NCBI RefSeq assembly: GCF_041949975.1
Contig: NZ_JBHFQG010000012.1
Location: 1 to 64,000 of the forward strand
Direction of reading: 5' to 3'
Length of the DNA: 64,000 bases
DNA from: Alteribacillus sp041949975
GTDB taxonomy: Bacteria; Bacillota; Bacilli; Bacillales; Marinococcaceae
The notes beneath the pieces were generated by a model. It was not told the origin of the DNA. It saw only the letters and a list, made by a program, of their open reading frames with translations, and made no database searches. Of this stretch, positions 8,586 through 16,653 are shown piece by piece. Both the position numbers and the translations under genes were made by a program. Every line of letters starts with the position of its first letter. The first letter of the stretch is position 1.

Positions 8586-8777
8586 ATGATTTTAAAAATG
8601 AAGAAGTTAAGCAGTCAGGAATGGGCTATTTTAATTCTTTTTATCATTTCTATTATTTCTCTTGTCTTAACTGTGCAATTAACTGCTCCTGAAGAAGAAA
8701 AAAGCATGTATGTAGACAGTATGGATGGACAAGAAGAGGATGTGCTAACCTATACATGGATCGAAAATGGACGCTGA
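8586..8777 (+). CDS. YneA-position SOS membrane protein lacking LysM
   Basis: A 63-residue protein with one N-terminal membrane segment (AILILFIISIISLVLTVQL, about 14-32) and a short acidic external tail. It holds the place of yneA, the SOS cell-division inhibitor encoded between lexA and yneB in B. subtilis, and is preceded by two LexA boxes and a GGAGGG site. B. subtilis YneA is longer and carries a LysM domain after the membrane helix; that domain is absent here. By location and control it is a good candidate division suppressor, but sequence similarity beyond the membrane helix is weak, so no symbol is assigned. Confidence 0.65.
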   Translation: MILKMKKLSSQEWAILILFIISIISLVLTVQLTAPEEEKSMYVDSMDGQEEDVLTYTWIENGR

Positions 8778-8816
8778 CTATATGAGAGGCTGAACAAATG
8801 AAGGAGAGAAAATATT

Positions 8817-9470
8817 TTGAAAAGCTGCATCATTTATTGCCGGGTAAGCACGAACAAAAAATCACAGCAGTCTTCCTTAACAAGACAGCAGGAGGAGCTA
8901 ACCCGTTTATCGAAGGCAAAAGAATTTACAATTACTAAAATTATTACAGAAGAAGCGAGCGGATATTCCATTGAGCGAGAAGGGCTTCTTGAAGTATTGG
9001 ATCTGTTGAGCTCACAAAAAGCCGAAGTATTATGTGTGCAGGATGATACGAGACTGGGGCGGGGAAATGCAAAAGTTGCTTTGCTTCATCAATTATTTAA
9101 ATTAAATGTCCCCATTTATACGGTAAAAGACGAAGGAATTCTTGAGTTATCTGAAACCGATAATATGTTGATGGATATTTTGTCGATGGTGGAAGAACAT
9201 CAAAGAAAACTTCATAATTTAAAAATAAAAAGAGGAATGAAACAAGCAATAGAAAACGGTTTTAAACCTGAAAAAAACCTCTCGGACCTCCAACAGGGCG
9301 GAAGAAAAAAGAAAAAAGCGCCGATAGATGAAATCGTCCGGCTCAGAAAACTCGAACTGACGTTTCGTGATATAGCGGCTACCTTGCGTGGTTTTGGATA
9401 CGATGTTTCTAAAGCTACTGTACATAGAAGGTACAAAGAACATATAGAGAGCCTGAAAAATTCGGAGTAA
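8817..9470 (+). CDS. yneB: YneB, resolvase-family serine recombinase
   Basis: A 217-residue serine recombinase-like protein. The N-terminal resolvase domain has YCRVSTNKKSQQSSL with the nucleophilic Ser near residue 10 and the DDTRLGRG block near 75. A C-terminal HTH reads FRDIAATLRGFGYDVSKATVHR near 185 (quoted in part: FRDIAATLRGFG). The start is TTG at 8817 after AAGGAGAG. It belongs to the SOS operon with the yneA-like gene and ynzC, as in B. subtilis. Its target and role are not known to me. Confidence 0.88.
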   Translation: MKSCIIYCRVSTNKKSQQSSLTRQQEELTRLSKAKEFTITKIITEEASGYSIEREGLLEVLDLLSSQKAEVLCVQDDTRLGRGNAKVALLHQLFKLNVPIYTVKDEGILELSETDNMLMDILSMVEEHQRKLHNLKIKRGMKQAIENGFKPEKNLSDLQQGGRKKKKAPIDEIVRLRKLELTFRDIAATLRGFGYDVSKATVHRRYKEHIESLKNSE

Positions 9471-9614
9471 TTCTTTCTTTGTTTGAAAATAACGTATTTG
9501 AGAATGTTGAATGCCCTCTCATCGACTGCAGTGAGGTTTGCAAAATAAAAATAGATCATATAGATTAGAAGACAAGTTAAAAAAGCGGAATACCAGGGAG
9601 GTTATTATACATTT

Positions 9615-9854
9615 ATGCTTTCTCAAGAGAAGATTGCACGTATTAATGAGCTGGCTAACCGTTCTAAAACCACTGGTTTAACGGAAAATGAAGAAAAAGA
9701 ACAACAGCAGTTACGACAAGAATATTTATCTAAATTTCGATCCTCATTCAAAAGTCAGCTGCAGTCTGTTAAAGTAGTTGATCCAAACGGCAAGGATGTC
9801 ACTCCCGACAAAGTCGTTAAAACGAAAAGTAACAATTCGAACTTTCGCCAATAG
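9615..9854 (+). CDS. ynzC: YnzC, DUF896 family protein
   Basis: A small cytoplasmic protein of 79 residues with two amphipathic helices (MLSQEKIARINELANRSK and a following Glu/Gln-rich helix), matching the DUF896/YnzC family in length and position. B. subtilis ynzC is the third gene of the yneA operon. Its biochemical role is unknown. A terminator follows 17 bp after the stop, closing the SOS unit. Confidence 0.9.
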   Translation: MLSQEKIARINELANRSKTTGLTENEEKEQQQLRQEYLSKFRSSFKSQLQSVKVVDPNGKDVTPDKVVKTKSNNSNFRQ

Positions 9855-9870
9855 ATTTATATAGTAGAAA

Positions 9871-9910
9871 TGGAACCTGGTGGTTAAGTTAATTTTCCAT
9901 CAGGTTTTTG
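9871..9910 (+). terminator. Terminator after ynzC
   Basis: Stem ACCTGGTGG / CCATCAGGT with one G-T wobble, then TTTTTG. Confidence 0.85.
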
Positions 9911-10166
9911 TTATGAAAATTACTAGAATCAGGTTAAAAGGAAGTCAATCTGTTTACATTAAAGCTTCATAAATTTCCGAACAATCTATTTTATACCAAT
10001 AAATAACAGCTAGAAAAATTATCGTTGTTATTTAAATGAACGAAGTGAAGCAAATGATATGCATAACGATTCCATGATAACCACCTTGTACAATCAGGAT
10101 AGAACGTTTATGATTAAACACGTAGGTAATAATACATATTGAGTTGTGGGAAAGGAAGGGAATAAC

Positions 10167-12161
10167 ATGGCAGCTAAAAATGTGGAAGAATTAGCCATTA
10201 ATACAATCCGAACATTATCTATTGACAGTATCGAAAAGGCCAATTCCGGCCACCCGGGGTTACCAATGGGGGCGGCTCCTATGGCTTATACATTATGGAG
10301 CAAATTTATGAAACATAATCCGGGCAATCCAGACTGGTTTGACCGCGATCGCTTTGTGTTATCAGCGGGACACGGTTCTATGCTATTATACAGTCTCCTT
10401 CATTTGAGCGGATATGATTTGTCATTGGATGAATTGAAAAACTTTAGACAATGGGACAGTAAAACACCGGGACACCCGGAATATGGCGATACTCCTGGAG
10501 TTGAAGCTACAACTGGACCGCTTGGACAGGGGCTTGCTATGGCAACAGGTATGGCTATGGCAGAACGCCATTTAGCTGCTGTGTATAATAAAGAAGACAT
10601 TAAACTAGTAGACCATTACACTTATGTATTGTGCGGAGATGGAGATTTGATGGAAGGAGTCTCATCCGAATCCGCTTCGCTTGCGGGGCACTTAAAGCTT
10701 GAAAAGCTCATTGTGCTTTATGACTCTAATGATATTTCTCTTGACGGAGATTTACATCAATCTTTTTCCGAAGATGTATTAAAACGTTACGAAGCTTACG
10801 GTTGGCACACTATTCTAGTAGAAGACGGAAATGATATCGAAGCTATCGAAAAAGCGATTGAAGAAGCAAAAAATACAGACCGCCCTTCTATGATAGAAGT
10901 GAAAACAGAAATTGGATTTGGGTCTCCTAATAAAGGCGGGACGAATGCCGCACACGGTGCGCCATTAGGTGAAGACGAAGTAACCCTCGCTAAAGGATCT
11001 TACAAATGGGAGTTTGAAGAAGATTTTCATGTTCCTGCGGAGGTTATGGAACATTTTGCTAAAAGAAAAGCAGAAGGTGCCCGCAATGAACAAGAATGGA
11101 ATGACAAATTAGAAACGTATAAAGAAAAATATCCTGAACTAGCTGAACAATTTATTCGTGCTGTAAAAGGAGAACTGCCGGCTGAATGGGAAAAAGACCT
11201 TCCTGTATATACTGAAGAAAAGCTGGCGACAAGAGCAGCATCTGGTGAAGTACTTCAAGCTATCTCAAAAGCAGTACCGTCTTTATTTGGCGGATCAGCT
11301 GACCTTGCTTCCTCTAATAAAACACTAATCAAGGAAGAAACAGACTTCAGCCGTGATAATTATAAAGGAAGAAACATTTGGTTTGGTGTACGTGAGTTTG
11401 CGATGGCAGCTGCAGGAAACGGCTTAAAACTGCACGGGGGTGTCCATCCTTATGTTTCTACCTTCCTCGTGTTTTCTGATTATTTGCGTCCGGCTCTGCG
11501 TTTAAGTGCTTTAATGGAACTGCCTGTTACTTATGTGTTTACTCATGACAGCATTGCCGTTGGTGAAGACGGTCCAACTCATGAACCAATTGAACAAACA
11601 ACATCTTTACGGGCTATCCCTAACTTAAATGTTATTCGTCCGGCTGATGCAAATGAAACAACAGCAGCTTGGAAAGCAGCACTAGAGAGCGAAAATACAC
11701 CAACGGCTCTAGTATTGACCCGTCAAGGTCTTCCAACCCTGTCTGGTACTGCAGAAAAAGCAGAAGAAGGAGTAAATAAAGGGGCGTATGTTCTTGCAGA
11801 ATCAGCTAAACGTCCAGACATCCTGCTATTAGCAACAGGGTCTGAGGTGTCACTCGCTATTGAAACAAGACAAGAATTAGAGAAAGAGGGAATCAAAGCG
11901 AATGTAGTCAGCATGCCGAACTGGAAAGCATTTGATGAACAAGATGCAGCTTATCAAGAAGAAGTTCTTCCAGATGGAGTGCCAGCTTTAGCGTTAGAAA
12001 TGGGAGCTTCCCACGGCTGGCATAAATATGTTGGTTATAAAGGAGCAGTTTTAGGAATTGACTGTTTTGGCGCCTCTGCTCCTGGAGATAAAATTGTTAA
12101 GGAATACGGGTTTACAGTAGAAAATGCAGTAGCCAAAGCTAAATCTTTATTAGATGAATAA
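10167..12161 (+). CDS. tkt: Transketolase
   Basis: Thiamine-diphosphate enzyme of the non-oxidative pentose phosphate pathway, moving two-carbon units between sugar phosphates. The protein has 664 residues. It carries HGSMLLYSLLHLSGY near 70, the ThDP/metal motif GDGDLMEG near 155, the pyrimidine domain with FGGSADLASSN near 375, and GEDGPTHEPIEQ near 460. ATG at 10167 has GGAAGGG 6 bp upstream and replaces an earlier in-frame GTG. The place between ynzC and sirA matches B. subtilis. It is probably transcribed alone from the AT-rich 250 bp upstream, and a terminator follows. Confidence 0.97.
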   Translation: MAAKNVEELAINTIRTLSIDSIEKANSGHPGLPMGAAPMAYTLWSKFMKHNPGNPDWFDRDRFVLSAGHGSMLLYSLLHLSGYDLSLDELKNFRQWDSKTPGHPEYGDTPGVEATTGPLGQGLAMATGMAMAERHLAAVYNKEDIKLVDHYTYVLCGDGDLMEGVSSESASLAGHLKLEKLIVLYDSNDISLDGDLHQSFSEDVLKRYEAYGWHTILVEDGNDIEAIEKAIEEAKNTDRPSMIEVKTEIGFGSPNKGGTNAAHGAPLGEDEVTLAKGSYKWEFEEDFHVPAEVMEHFAKRKAEGARNEQEWNDKLETYKEKYPELAEQFIRAVKGELPAEWEKDLPVYTEEKLATRAASGEVLQAISKAVPSLFGGSADLASSNKTLIKEETDFSRDNYKGRNIWFGVREFAMAAAGNGLKLHGGVHPYVSTFLVFSDYLRPALRLSALMELPVTYVFTHDSIAVGEDGPTHEPIEQTTSLRAIPNLNVIRPADANETTAAWKAALESENTPTALVLTRQGLPTLSGTAEKAEEGVNKGAYVLAESAKRPDILLLATGSEVSLAIETRQELEKEGIKANVVSMPNWKAFDEQDAAYQEEVLPDGVPALALEMGASHGWHKYVGYKGAVLGIDCFGASAPGDKIVKEYGFTVENAVAKAKSLLDE

Positions 12162-12168
12162 TAAAACC

Positions 12169-12220
12169 AAACGCTTCGTTAAAGAGACACGTTATAGTGC
12201 TCTTTTACGGAGCGTTTTTT
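12169..12220 (+). terminator. Terminator of tkt
   Basis: AACGCT...AAAGAG / CTCTTT...AGCGTT stem followed by TTTTTT. Confidence 0.85.
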
Positions 12221-12419
12221 AAATATTAATTATGGTACATTCAGGTAGTTCTCACATAGATATAGTTCCAAAGATGCAGTGTAGAAGAAACTCTTCTATA
12301 TCTATGTTATCTATTTTTTATTCGACAAAATCAGTATTATTTATTTTCAGAAAATGACAGCACTTTTACTTGTTATAAGTTATTATAAAATTAAAGCAGT
12401 GAAGGGGGGAGAAAAACAC

Positions 12420-12857
12420 ATGACCCGGTATCAAATGGTTATTATTACAAAAGAAGTAGCTCTCCAATATTACCAATCAGAGGACAAGTTATTTCGTTTG
12501 TTTCTAGATTACAATCGTGCATATGAGTGGGCTCGTCCAGTTTTAGAAAAACAAATACGTTATATTACAGACGCTGTATTGCCTGTTCATTGGAATAACT
12601 CCCTGTCATGTTACCTGCAAGAATTAGGTTATAACGAAGAAAAGACGAAAGAAGGATATTCTTATTATTCTGAAAAATCGAACAACAATCTGTATGTCAC
12701 GGAAAGGTACATCTATTTTCATCACGCGGGAAACTCAAAACAGGAGTGGGAAGTGTTTGATTGTATAAAAAACCTGTCGCCCTATGTATTCGCCGTGAAT
12801 TTCGAGAAAGAAGCATATGGCTGGTTAAAGCCATTAAAAGTATTCTCTGTGTTATAA
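12420..12857 (+). CDS. sirA: Sporulation inhibitor of replication SirA
   Basis: SirA binds domain I of DnaA and stops new rounds of replication when sporulation begins. The 145-residue protein has the family pattern: IRYITD followed by a Val/His-rich strand near 42, and a C-terminal FAVNFEKEAYGWLKP close to the family ending. It lies between tkt and yneF, the place of yneE/sirA in B. subtilis. ATG at 12420 has AAGGGGGGA upstream, whereas the frame extends further 5' without a site. Expression under Spo0A is expected from the family, but no 0A box was confirmed by eye. Confidence 0.88.
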   Translation: MTRYQMVIITKEVALQYYQSEDKLFRLFLDYNRAYEWARPVLEKQIRYITDAVLPVHWNNSLSCYLQELGYNEEKTKEGYSYYSEKSNNNLYVTERYIYFHHAGNSKQEWEVFDCIKNLSPYVFAVNFEKEAYGWLKPLKVFSVL

Positions 12858-13037
12858 TATCAATTCGCAGAGCTTACGATTTTTCATTTTATCCACTGTT
12901 GTTTGGAAGACCTCTATAAAGAAATATTGTCCCCCTCTTTTAATGACAGTAAGGATACGTTATAATTATATAGGTTAAACGTGGCAATTATTACAGAATA
13001 TTTGTTTCAATGGTTTTAGAAGGAGGATAAAAGAGGA

Positions 13038-13262
13038 ATGGACTGGCTTTGGTTTGTACTCGTTGGTGTGCTTTGTCTATTGGCGGGTGCTGCATTAGGA
13101 TTTTTTATTGCACGAAAAACAATGATGAATTATTTAAAGAAAAACCCGCCAATCAATGAGCAAATGCTCCGGGTAATGATGATGCAAATGGGACAAAACC
13201 CATCGCAGAAGAAAATAAATCAAATGATGAAAGCTATGCAAAAGCAACAGGATAAAAAGTAA
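13038..13262 (+). CDS. yneF: YneF, UPF0154 membrane protein
   Basis: A 74-residue protein with one N-terminal membrane helix (WFVLVGVLCLLAGAALGFFIA, residues 4-24; quoted in part: LVGVLCLLAGAALGFFIA). A cytoplasmic methionine- and lysine-rich tail contains NPPINEQMLRVMMMQMGQ. This is the UPF0154/YneF pattern. It follows sirA, as in B. subtilis. The AGAAGGAGG site before ATG 13038 is strong. Function unknown. Confidence 0.93.
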   Translation: MDWLWFVLVGVLCLLAGAALGFFIARKTMMNYLKKNPPINEQMLRVMMMQMGQNPSQKKINQMMKAMQKQQDKK

Positions 13263-13264
13263 GG

Positions 13265-13338
13265 AAGAGGCTGTTTCAAAAGGAAGTGTAGAGCAATAAA
13301 GCTTTTTACACTTTACCGTTTTGAAGCAGTCTTTTCAT
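13265..13338 (+). terminator. Long hairpin terminator after yneF
   Basis: GCTGTTTCAAAA pairs with TTTTGAAGCAG, enclosing a second stem AAGTGTA / TACACTT, and is followed by TCTTTTCATTT. Confidence 0.75.
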
Positions 13339-13530
13339 TTGAAAACATCTCGTTCACTTAATGACTTCCATATTGCCGCATTTTGCTCGTCTATCGTATA
13401 GGATGTTTTCAACTTCTTAATTCCTGTTTGCATGCATTCTCTTTTACGTTGTATGATAGAAGTAATGTTTTTAATGAGCGTCCCTGCAATAGCAGCATAT
13501 GATAACATGCAGGGAGGGGAGTTGGAAGAA

Positions 13531-14034
13531 ATGAACAGCATGTTAATTGTTACTACAATTGGTGCCGCATTCATGGCTACAATCGCTATATTTATTCGAA
13601 TGAAAGCGATAAAAAAACCGGCCTCCGTAAAGAAAATTATTTTACCACCTTTATTTATGTCGACAGGATTTCTAATGTTTTTATATGAACCAACCCATAT
13701 TACTTTTTCACAGACGATTGAAGCATTATCGGTCGGCCTTATTTTTTCATTGCTGCTAATTAAGACGTCAAGCTTTGAAATTAGAGATCAACATATCTAT
13801 ATGAAGCGTTCCAAAGCTTTTGTTTTTATTTTATTCGGCCTCTTGATCGCAAGAATTCTATTTAAACTAATAATCGGTGATGCAATAAACATAGAAGAAT
13901 TAGGAGCCATGTTTTTTATTTTGGCATATGGCATGATTATTCCGTGGCGGATATTTATGCTCGTTACTTATAAGAAAATGGAAAGACAAATGAGGCTGGA
14001 AGATAAAAATACTGCCATTGCGTTTCGGCCTTAA
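13531..14034 (+). CDS. ccdC: CcdC-type membrane protein
   Basis: A 167-residue polytopic membrane protein with about five hydrophobic helices, and the family blocks KKIILPPLFMSTGFLMF near 35 and MKRSKAFVFILFGLL near 95. B. subtilis CcdC lies in the ccdA-yneI-ccdC cluster connected with cytochrome c maturation, although CcdC itself is dispensable there. ATG at 13531 follows AGGGAGGGG; the frame extends upstream to 13432 but without a plausible start. Neither ccdA nor yneI is present beside it, so its partner genes are elsewhere or lost. Confidence 0.85.
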   Translation: MNSMLIVTTIGAAFMATIAIFIRMKAIKKPASVKKIILPPLFMSTGFLMFLYEPTHITFSQTIEALSVGLIFSLLLIKTSSFEIRDQHIYMKRSKAFVFILFGLLIARILFKLIIGDAINIEELGAMFFILAYGMIIPWRIFMLVTYKKMERQMRLEDKNTAIAFRP

Positions 14035-14039
14035 TTTTA

Positions 14040-14081
14040 AAAAGGCTGTCCATCGATTACCGATTTGGGCAGCCTTTTTTA
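14040..14081. terminator. Bidirectional terminator ccdC / yneK
   Basis: AAAAGGCTG / CAGCCTTTTTT inverted repeat between two convergent genes, T-rich on both strands. Confidence 0.85.
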
Positions 14082-14516
14082 AGTAAATAAATGTTCGTAA
14101 GGAGCGACATCAATTTCCTTTTCCTTTAATTTTTTTCTTAAAAATTTGTGATCTCTTTTTGGAGTAGCGATAATATAACCGCGTATTAACAGATCTTCAT
14201 TAATCAGGTTTGCGTTTTCTTCTAGTGCCAGTTCTCCAATTTTGCCGGCAATTTTTTCACGAGCCGTATCTCTGAACAGCTCAGGCACGGGTTCTACTAA
14301 TTCCTCTAGCAGATCTTTTTTTTCCTGCGGCCACAGGTGAATGGTTTTTTCAAGATAATAATCCTGCCAATCTAAAATAGATTTACCATCTTCTTTGGGA
14401 AACCTCTTTAAAAACTTTCGAAACATAAAATATCCACCAATAAACATAATGACCGTAAGAAAAACAGACCAGAAAACAATAAACCACATGAACATATCAG
14501 AAGGCATCTGATTCAC
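14079..14516 (-). CDS. yneK: YneK, DUF2621 membrane protein
   Basis: A 145-residue protein with one membrane helix near the N-terminus (MFMWFIVFWSVFLTVIMFIGG, residues 8-28; quoted in part: FIVFWSVFLTVIMFIGG). A cytoplasmic charged domain follows, with LDWQDYYLEKTIHLWPQEKK and PYEHLF at the end. The architecture and its position beside ccdC match YneK/DUF2621 of bacilli. Function is not known. It converges on ccdC with a shared terminator. Confidence 0.87.
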   Translation of the reverse strand: MNQMPSDMFMWFIVFWSVFLTVIMFIGGYFMFRKFLKRFPKEDGKSILDWQDYYLEKTIHLWPQEKKDLLEELVEPVPELFRDTAREKIAGKIGELALEENANLINEDLLIRGYIIATPKRDHKFLRKKLKEKEIDVAPYEHLFT

Positions 14517-14640
14517 CTCATTTGCTGAATCTCATCGATATTTTATCATAGAACTAGAAAAAAAGCAGGATTAAAATCGTTTTCTATAATATAAAAATAA
14601 TCCGGGTTTTGATATACTTCCTATGGAAAGGAGATTGTTT

Positions 14641-15033
14641 ATGTGGATTGATATTACCAGTTATATTATTCATTGGATAATGGCCCTGTCTTTTTTTCTT
14701 ATGATACCTTTGCCTTTCTTTTTAAAAGGAATGGAAGGGGAGAATCTATTATTTATTAAAAAAATTTACCGGCCGATCATTCACTTTGCTCATGCCGGCA
14801 TAATAGGTTCAATAATAACCGGTTTGTTTCTCATTCAGGAATGGCTATCCTGGTGGACCATTGCCGTGTTTGTTCTCTGGTTAGTCATTGGAGCTTTCTT
14901 AGGTTTAACTGCCAAATCGCTTCGAATTTCCATGGAGAATAATCAATCGAACAGTTCATTATTAAAGCACAGCTGGATTCTCACTAGTGCAGTTTTAACT
15001 ATGTTCATTTTGAAGTTTGCCAATTGGTTTTAG
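14641..15033 (+). CDS. Small integral membrane protein
   Basis: A 130-residue hydrophobic protein with four predicted helices: about 5-28, 45-65, 70-92 and 110-128. A short polar loop rich in Asn/Ser (ENNQSNSSLLKHS) precedes the last helix. ATG at 14641 is preferred because AAAGGAG sits 7 bp upstream, overlapping the alternative ATG at 14623. A His residue occurs in several helices (for example IIHWIM and IHFAHAG), which could bind haem or metal, but I recognise no family. It may be co-expressed with the yueI-like gene 44 bp downstream. Confidence 0.7.
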   Translation: MWIDITSYIIHWIMALSFFLMIPLPFFLKGMEGENLLFIKKIYRPIIHFAHAGIIGSIITGLFLIQEWLSWWTIAVFVLWLVIGAFLGLTAKSLRISMENNQSNSSLLKHSWILTSAVLTMFILKFANWF

Positions 15034-15077
15034 CGTAAATAATACATATTGATATGGTAATTGCACAGAAAGGAAGT

Positions 15078-15515
15078 ATGAAAACGATGGCCGGCAAAGA
15101 TGTTAACGATTATATTGAACAAGGAATCTACGGGCCAAAAGAAACAAAGCCGGATGAAAAAAGGAGATTTCTTGGGATGTACCGAGAGCGTATTCTTTTG
15201 GCGCTTACAAAAGAGCAAGTAATGGAAAAAGGAACATATTCAGAGGTAGAAGATGTGCTCCAATCTCACTCCGACGTGGTTATGGTGGTGAACGGGAAGT
15301 TGGGATATACGGCTTTATCTCCTTACACCAAAATAGCCAGCAAGTATGGAGTGCACGCAAAGCGCGTGACCAATATGGATAACAAAACAGACATTGGTCT
15401 CGTTCTAGCTAAAGATTACGCTGTAGATAAAGAATCTATTTTTATAGAAACAAAAAAAGAAGACCAAAAAACAAAAACAGAGAAAAAACCCTGGTGGAAA
15501 AGAATATTTAATTAA
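15078..15515 (+). CDS. yueI: YueI family protein (DUF1694)
   Basis: A 145-residue cytoplasmic protein with the YueI block EQGIYGPKETKPDEKRRFLG near 15 and RERILLALTKEQVMEKG near 35, ending in a basic PWWKRIF tail. B. subtilis YueI has the same length and motifs. Its fold (DUF1694) is thought to resemble L7Ae-type RNA-binding proteins, but no function is established. ATG at 15078 has GAAAGGAAG upstream; ATG at 15087 is an alternative. Confidence 0.88.
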   Translation: MKTMAGKDVNDYIEQGIYGPKETKPDEKRRFLGMYRERILLALTKEQVMEKGTYSEVEDVLQSHSDVVMVVNGKLGYTALSPYTKIASKYGVHAKRVTNMDNKTDIGLVLAKDYAVDKESIFIETKKEDQKTKTEKKPWWKRIFN

Positions 15516-15586
15516 CCTGTGATTCATCATCGGTTTTTTTATTGTTTATTACAAGTTGTGGATAACTATCTCCATATTGTTTGATC

Positions 15587-15891
15587 CGCGTCTAGCTTTA
15601 GCGCCCAGCCTCTCGGAGGCCCAAGAAGGTTTAAGGAACTTTTGCTAGAATCGCGAACATCGTGTTCGCAACGCAAAAGTCAGCACATCCTGTGCAAGCC
15701 AGTTCGACGTTGTCACAGGACGTGCTAATGTCGCCAATGCCACAGGACGTGGCGTTTTTGGCGACGAAAGTGCAACGCAGAAGTCACCACATCCTGTGGA
15801 AGTAAGAGCGCCTTTCATGACTGAAGAACATTTACCTGTCGAGGCTGATCAGGGCGCTTGCGCTTTTGTTCTTTGTGAGCTTAGCGCCAGG
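15587..15891. repeat. Intergenic repeat element with nested palindromes
   Basis: About 305 bp, non-coding and more GC-rich than its surroundings. The ends are related in reverse: CTAGCTTTAGCGCC at the left, AGCTTAGCGCCAG at the right, plus AGGCTGATCAGGGCGCTTGCGC near the right (quoted: GGCTGATCAGGGCGCTTGCG). Inside are two near-identical 27-mers, CAACGCAAAAGTCAGCACATC (about 15670) and CAACGCAGAAGTCACCACATC (about 15773), and CACAGGACGTGG palindromes. The terminal motif recalls dispersed repeats of bacilli. It could be a mobile non-autonomous repeat or a structured RNA. No second copy is in the window. Confidence 0.6.
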
Positions 15892-16121
15892 TAATGATTT
15901 TATGATCGCTTTCTTTGGAATAATTTATCCTACTTTAACTCGCTTTGCAACCTTTTTAATACGATTTACATTCCCCACAGAGCACTGCCATATTTCTACA
16001 ACTATTCCCATCTGACCATTACCCTCTTTAAAATCCCTTCTTTGTAGAAATTTCAAAAATTGGGGAGAGATTTTACTTATAAGTGTTTGTTTTTTACAAA
16101 TATTAAACCAATAAATAGTTT

Positions 16122-16631
16122 ATGGAGGCGATGGAACTGGCGCCGGTAAAAACAATAACGTACCGACATCCTAAGATGGAAGATGGCAAAAATATTTGGA
16201 AGCTTATTCAGGAAATTGATGTGTTGGATTTAAATTCTGCTTATTACTACTTAATTTTTTGTGAGTATTTTAAAGATACATGCTTAGTAGCTGAAAATGA
16301 GGGTGAAATCGTAGGCTTTGTTTCTGGTTTTCGGCATCCAGAACATAGAGAGATTTTATTTGTCTGGCAGGTAGCTGTAGCAAAGTCCCAGCGTGGAGAA
16401 GGACTTGCCTCTAAACTTCTGCAAAAGCTTCTAGAATGTGACGAATGTGCAGATATTAGAGCCATTCAAACAACCATCTCACCTTCTAACAAAGCTTCTT
16501 ACGGACTTTTTCAAAAGCTCGCTAAACAGCTGGGAGCAGATATGAAAAAAACAATGCGAATTCCACCTGAAGTCTTTCCAGGTAAAGATCACGAAGCGGA
16601 ACAGACATACAAAATTAGTCCTATTCATTAA
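16122..16631 (+). CDS. ectA: L-2,4-diaminobutyrate acetyltransferase EctA
   Basis: A GNAT acetyltransferase making N-gamma-acetyl-L-2,4-diaminobutyrate for ectoine synthesis. The protein has 169 residues with the EctA block HPKMEDGKNIWKLI near 17. It also has LNSAYYYLIFCEYF with the conserved Asn/Ser/Tyr near 36, and the acetyl-CoA loop VAVAKSQRGEGLASKLLQ near 90. ectB starts 22 bp downstream. The start is uncertain: ATG 16122 has no ribosome site, while ATG 16131 has GGAGG only 2 bp before it. Ectoine genes mark salt stress adaptation. Confidence 0.93.
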   Translation: MEAMELAPVKTITYRHPKMEDGKNIWKLIQEIDVLDLNSAYYYLIFCEYFKDTCLVAENEGEIVGFVSGFRHPEHREILFVWQVAVAKSQRGEGLASKLLQKLLECDECADIRAIQTTISPSNKASYGLFQKLAKQLGADMKKTMRIPPEVFPGKDHEAEQTYKISPIH

Positions 16632-16653
16632 AATAAATAAGAAAAGGAGAAAA

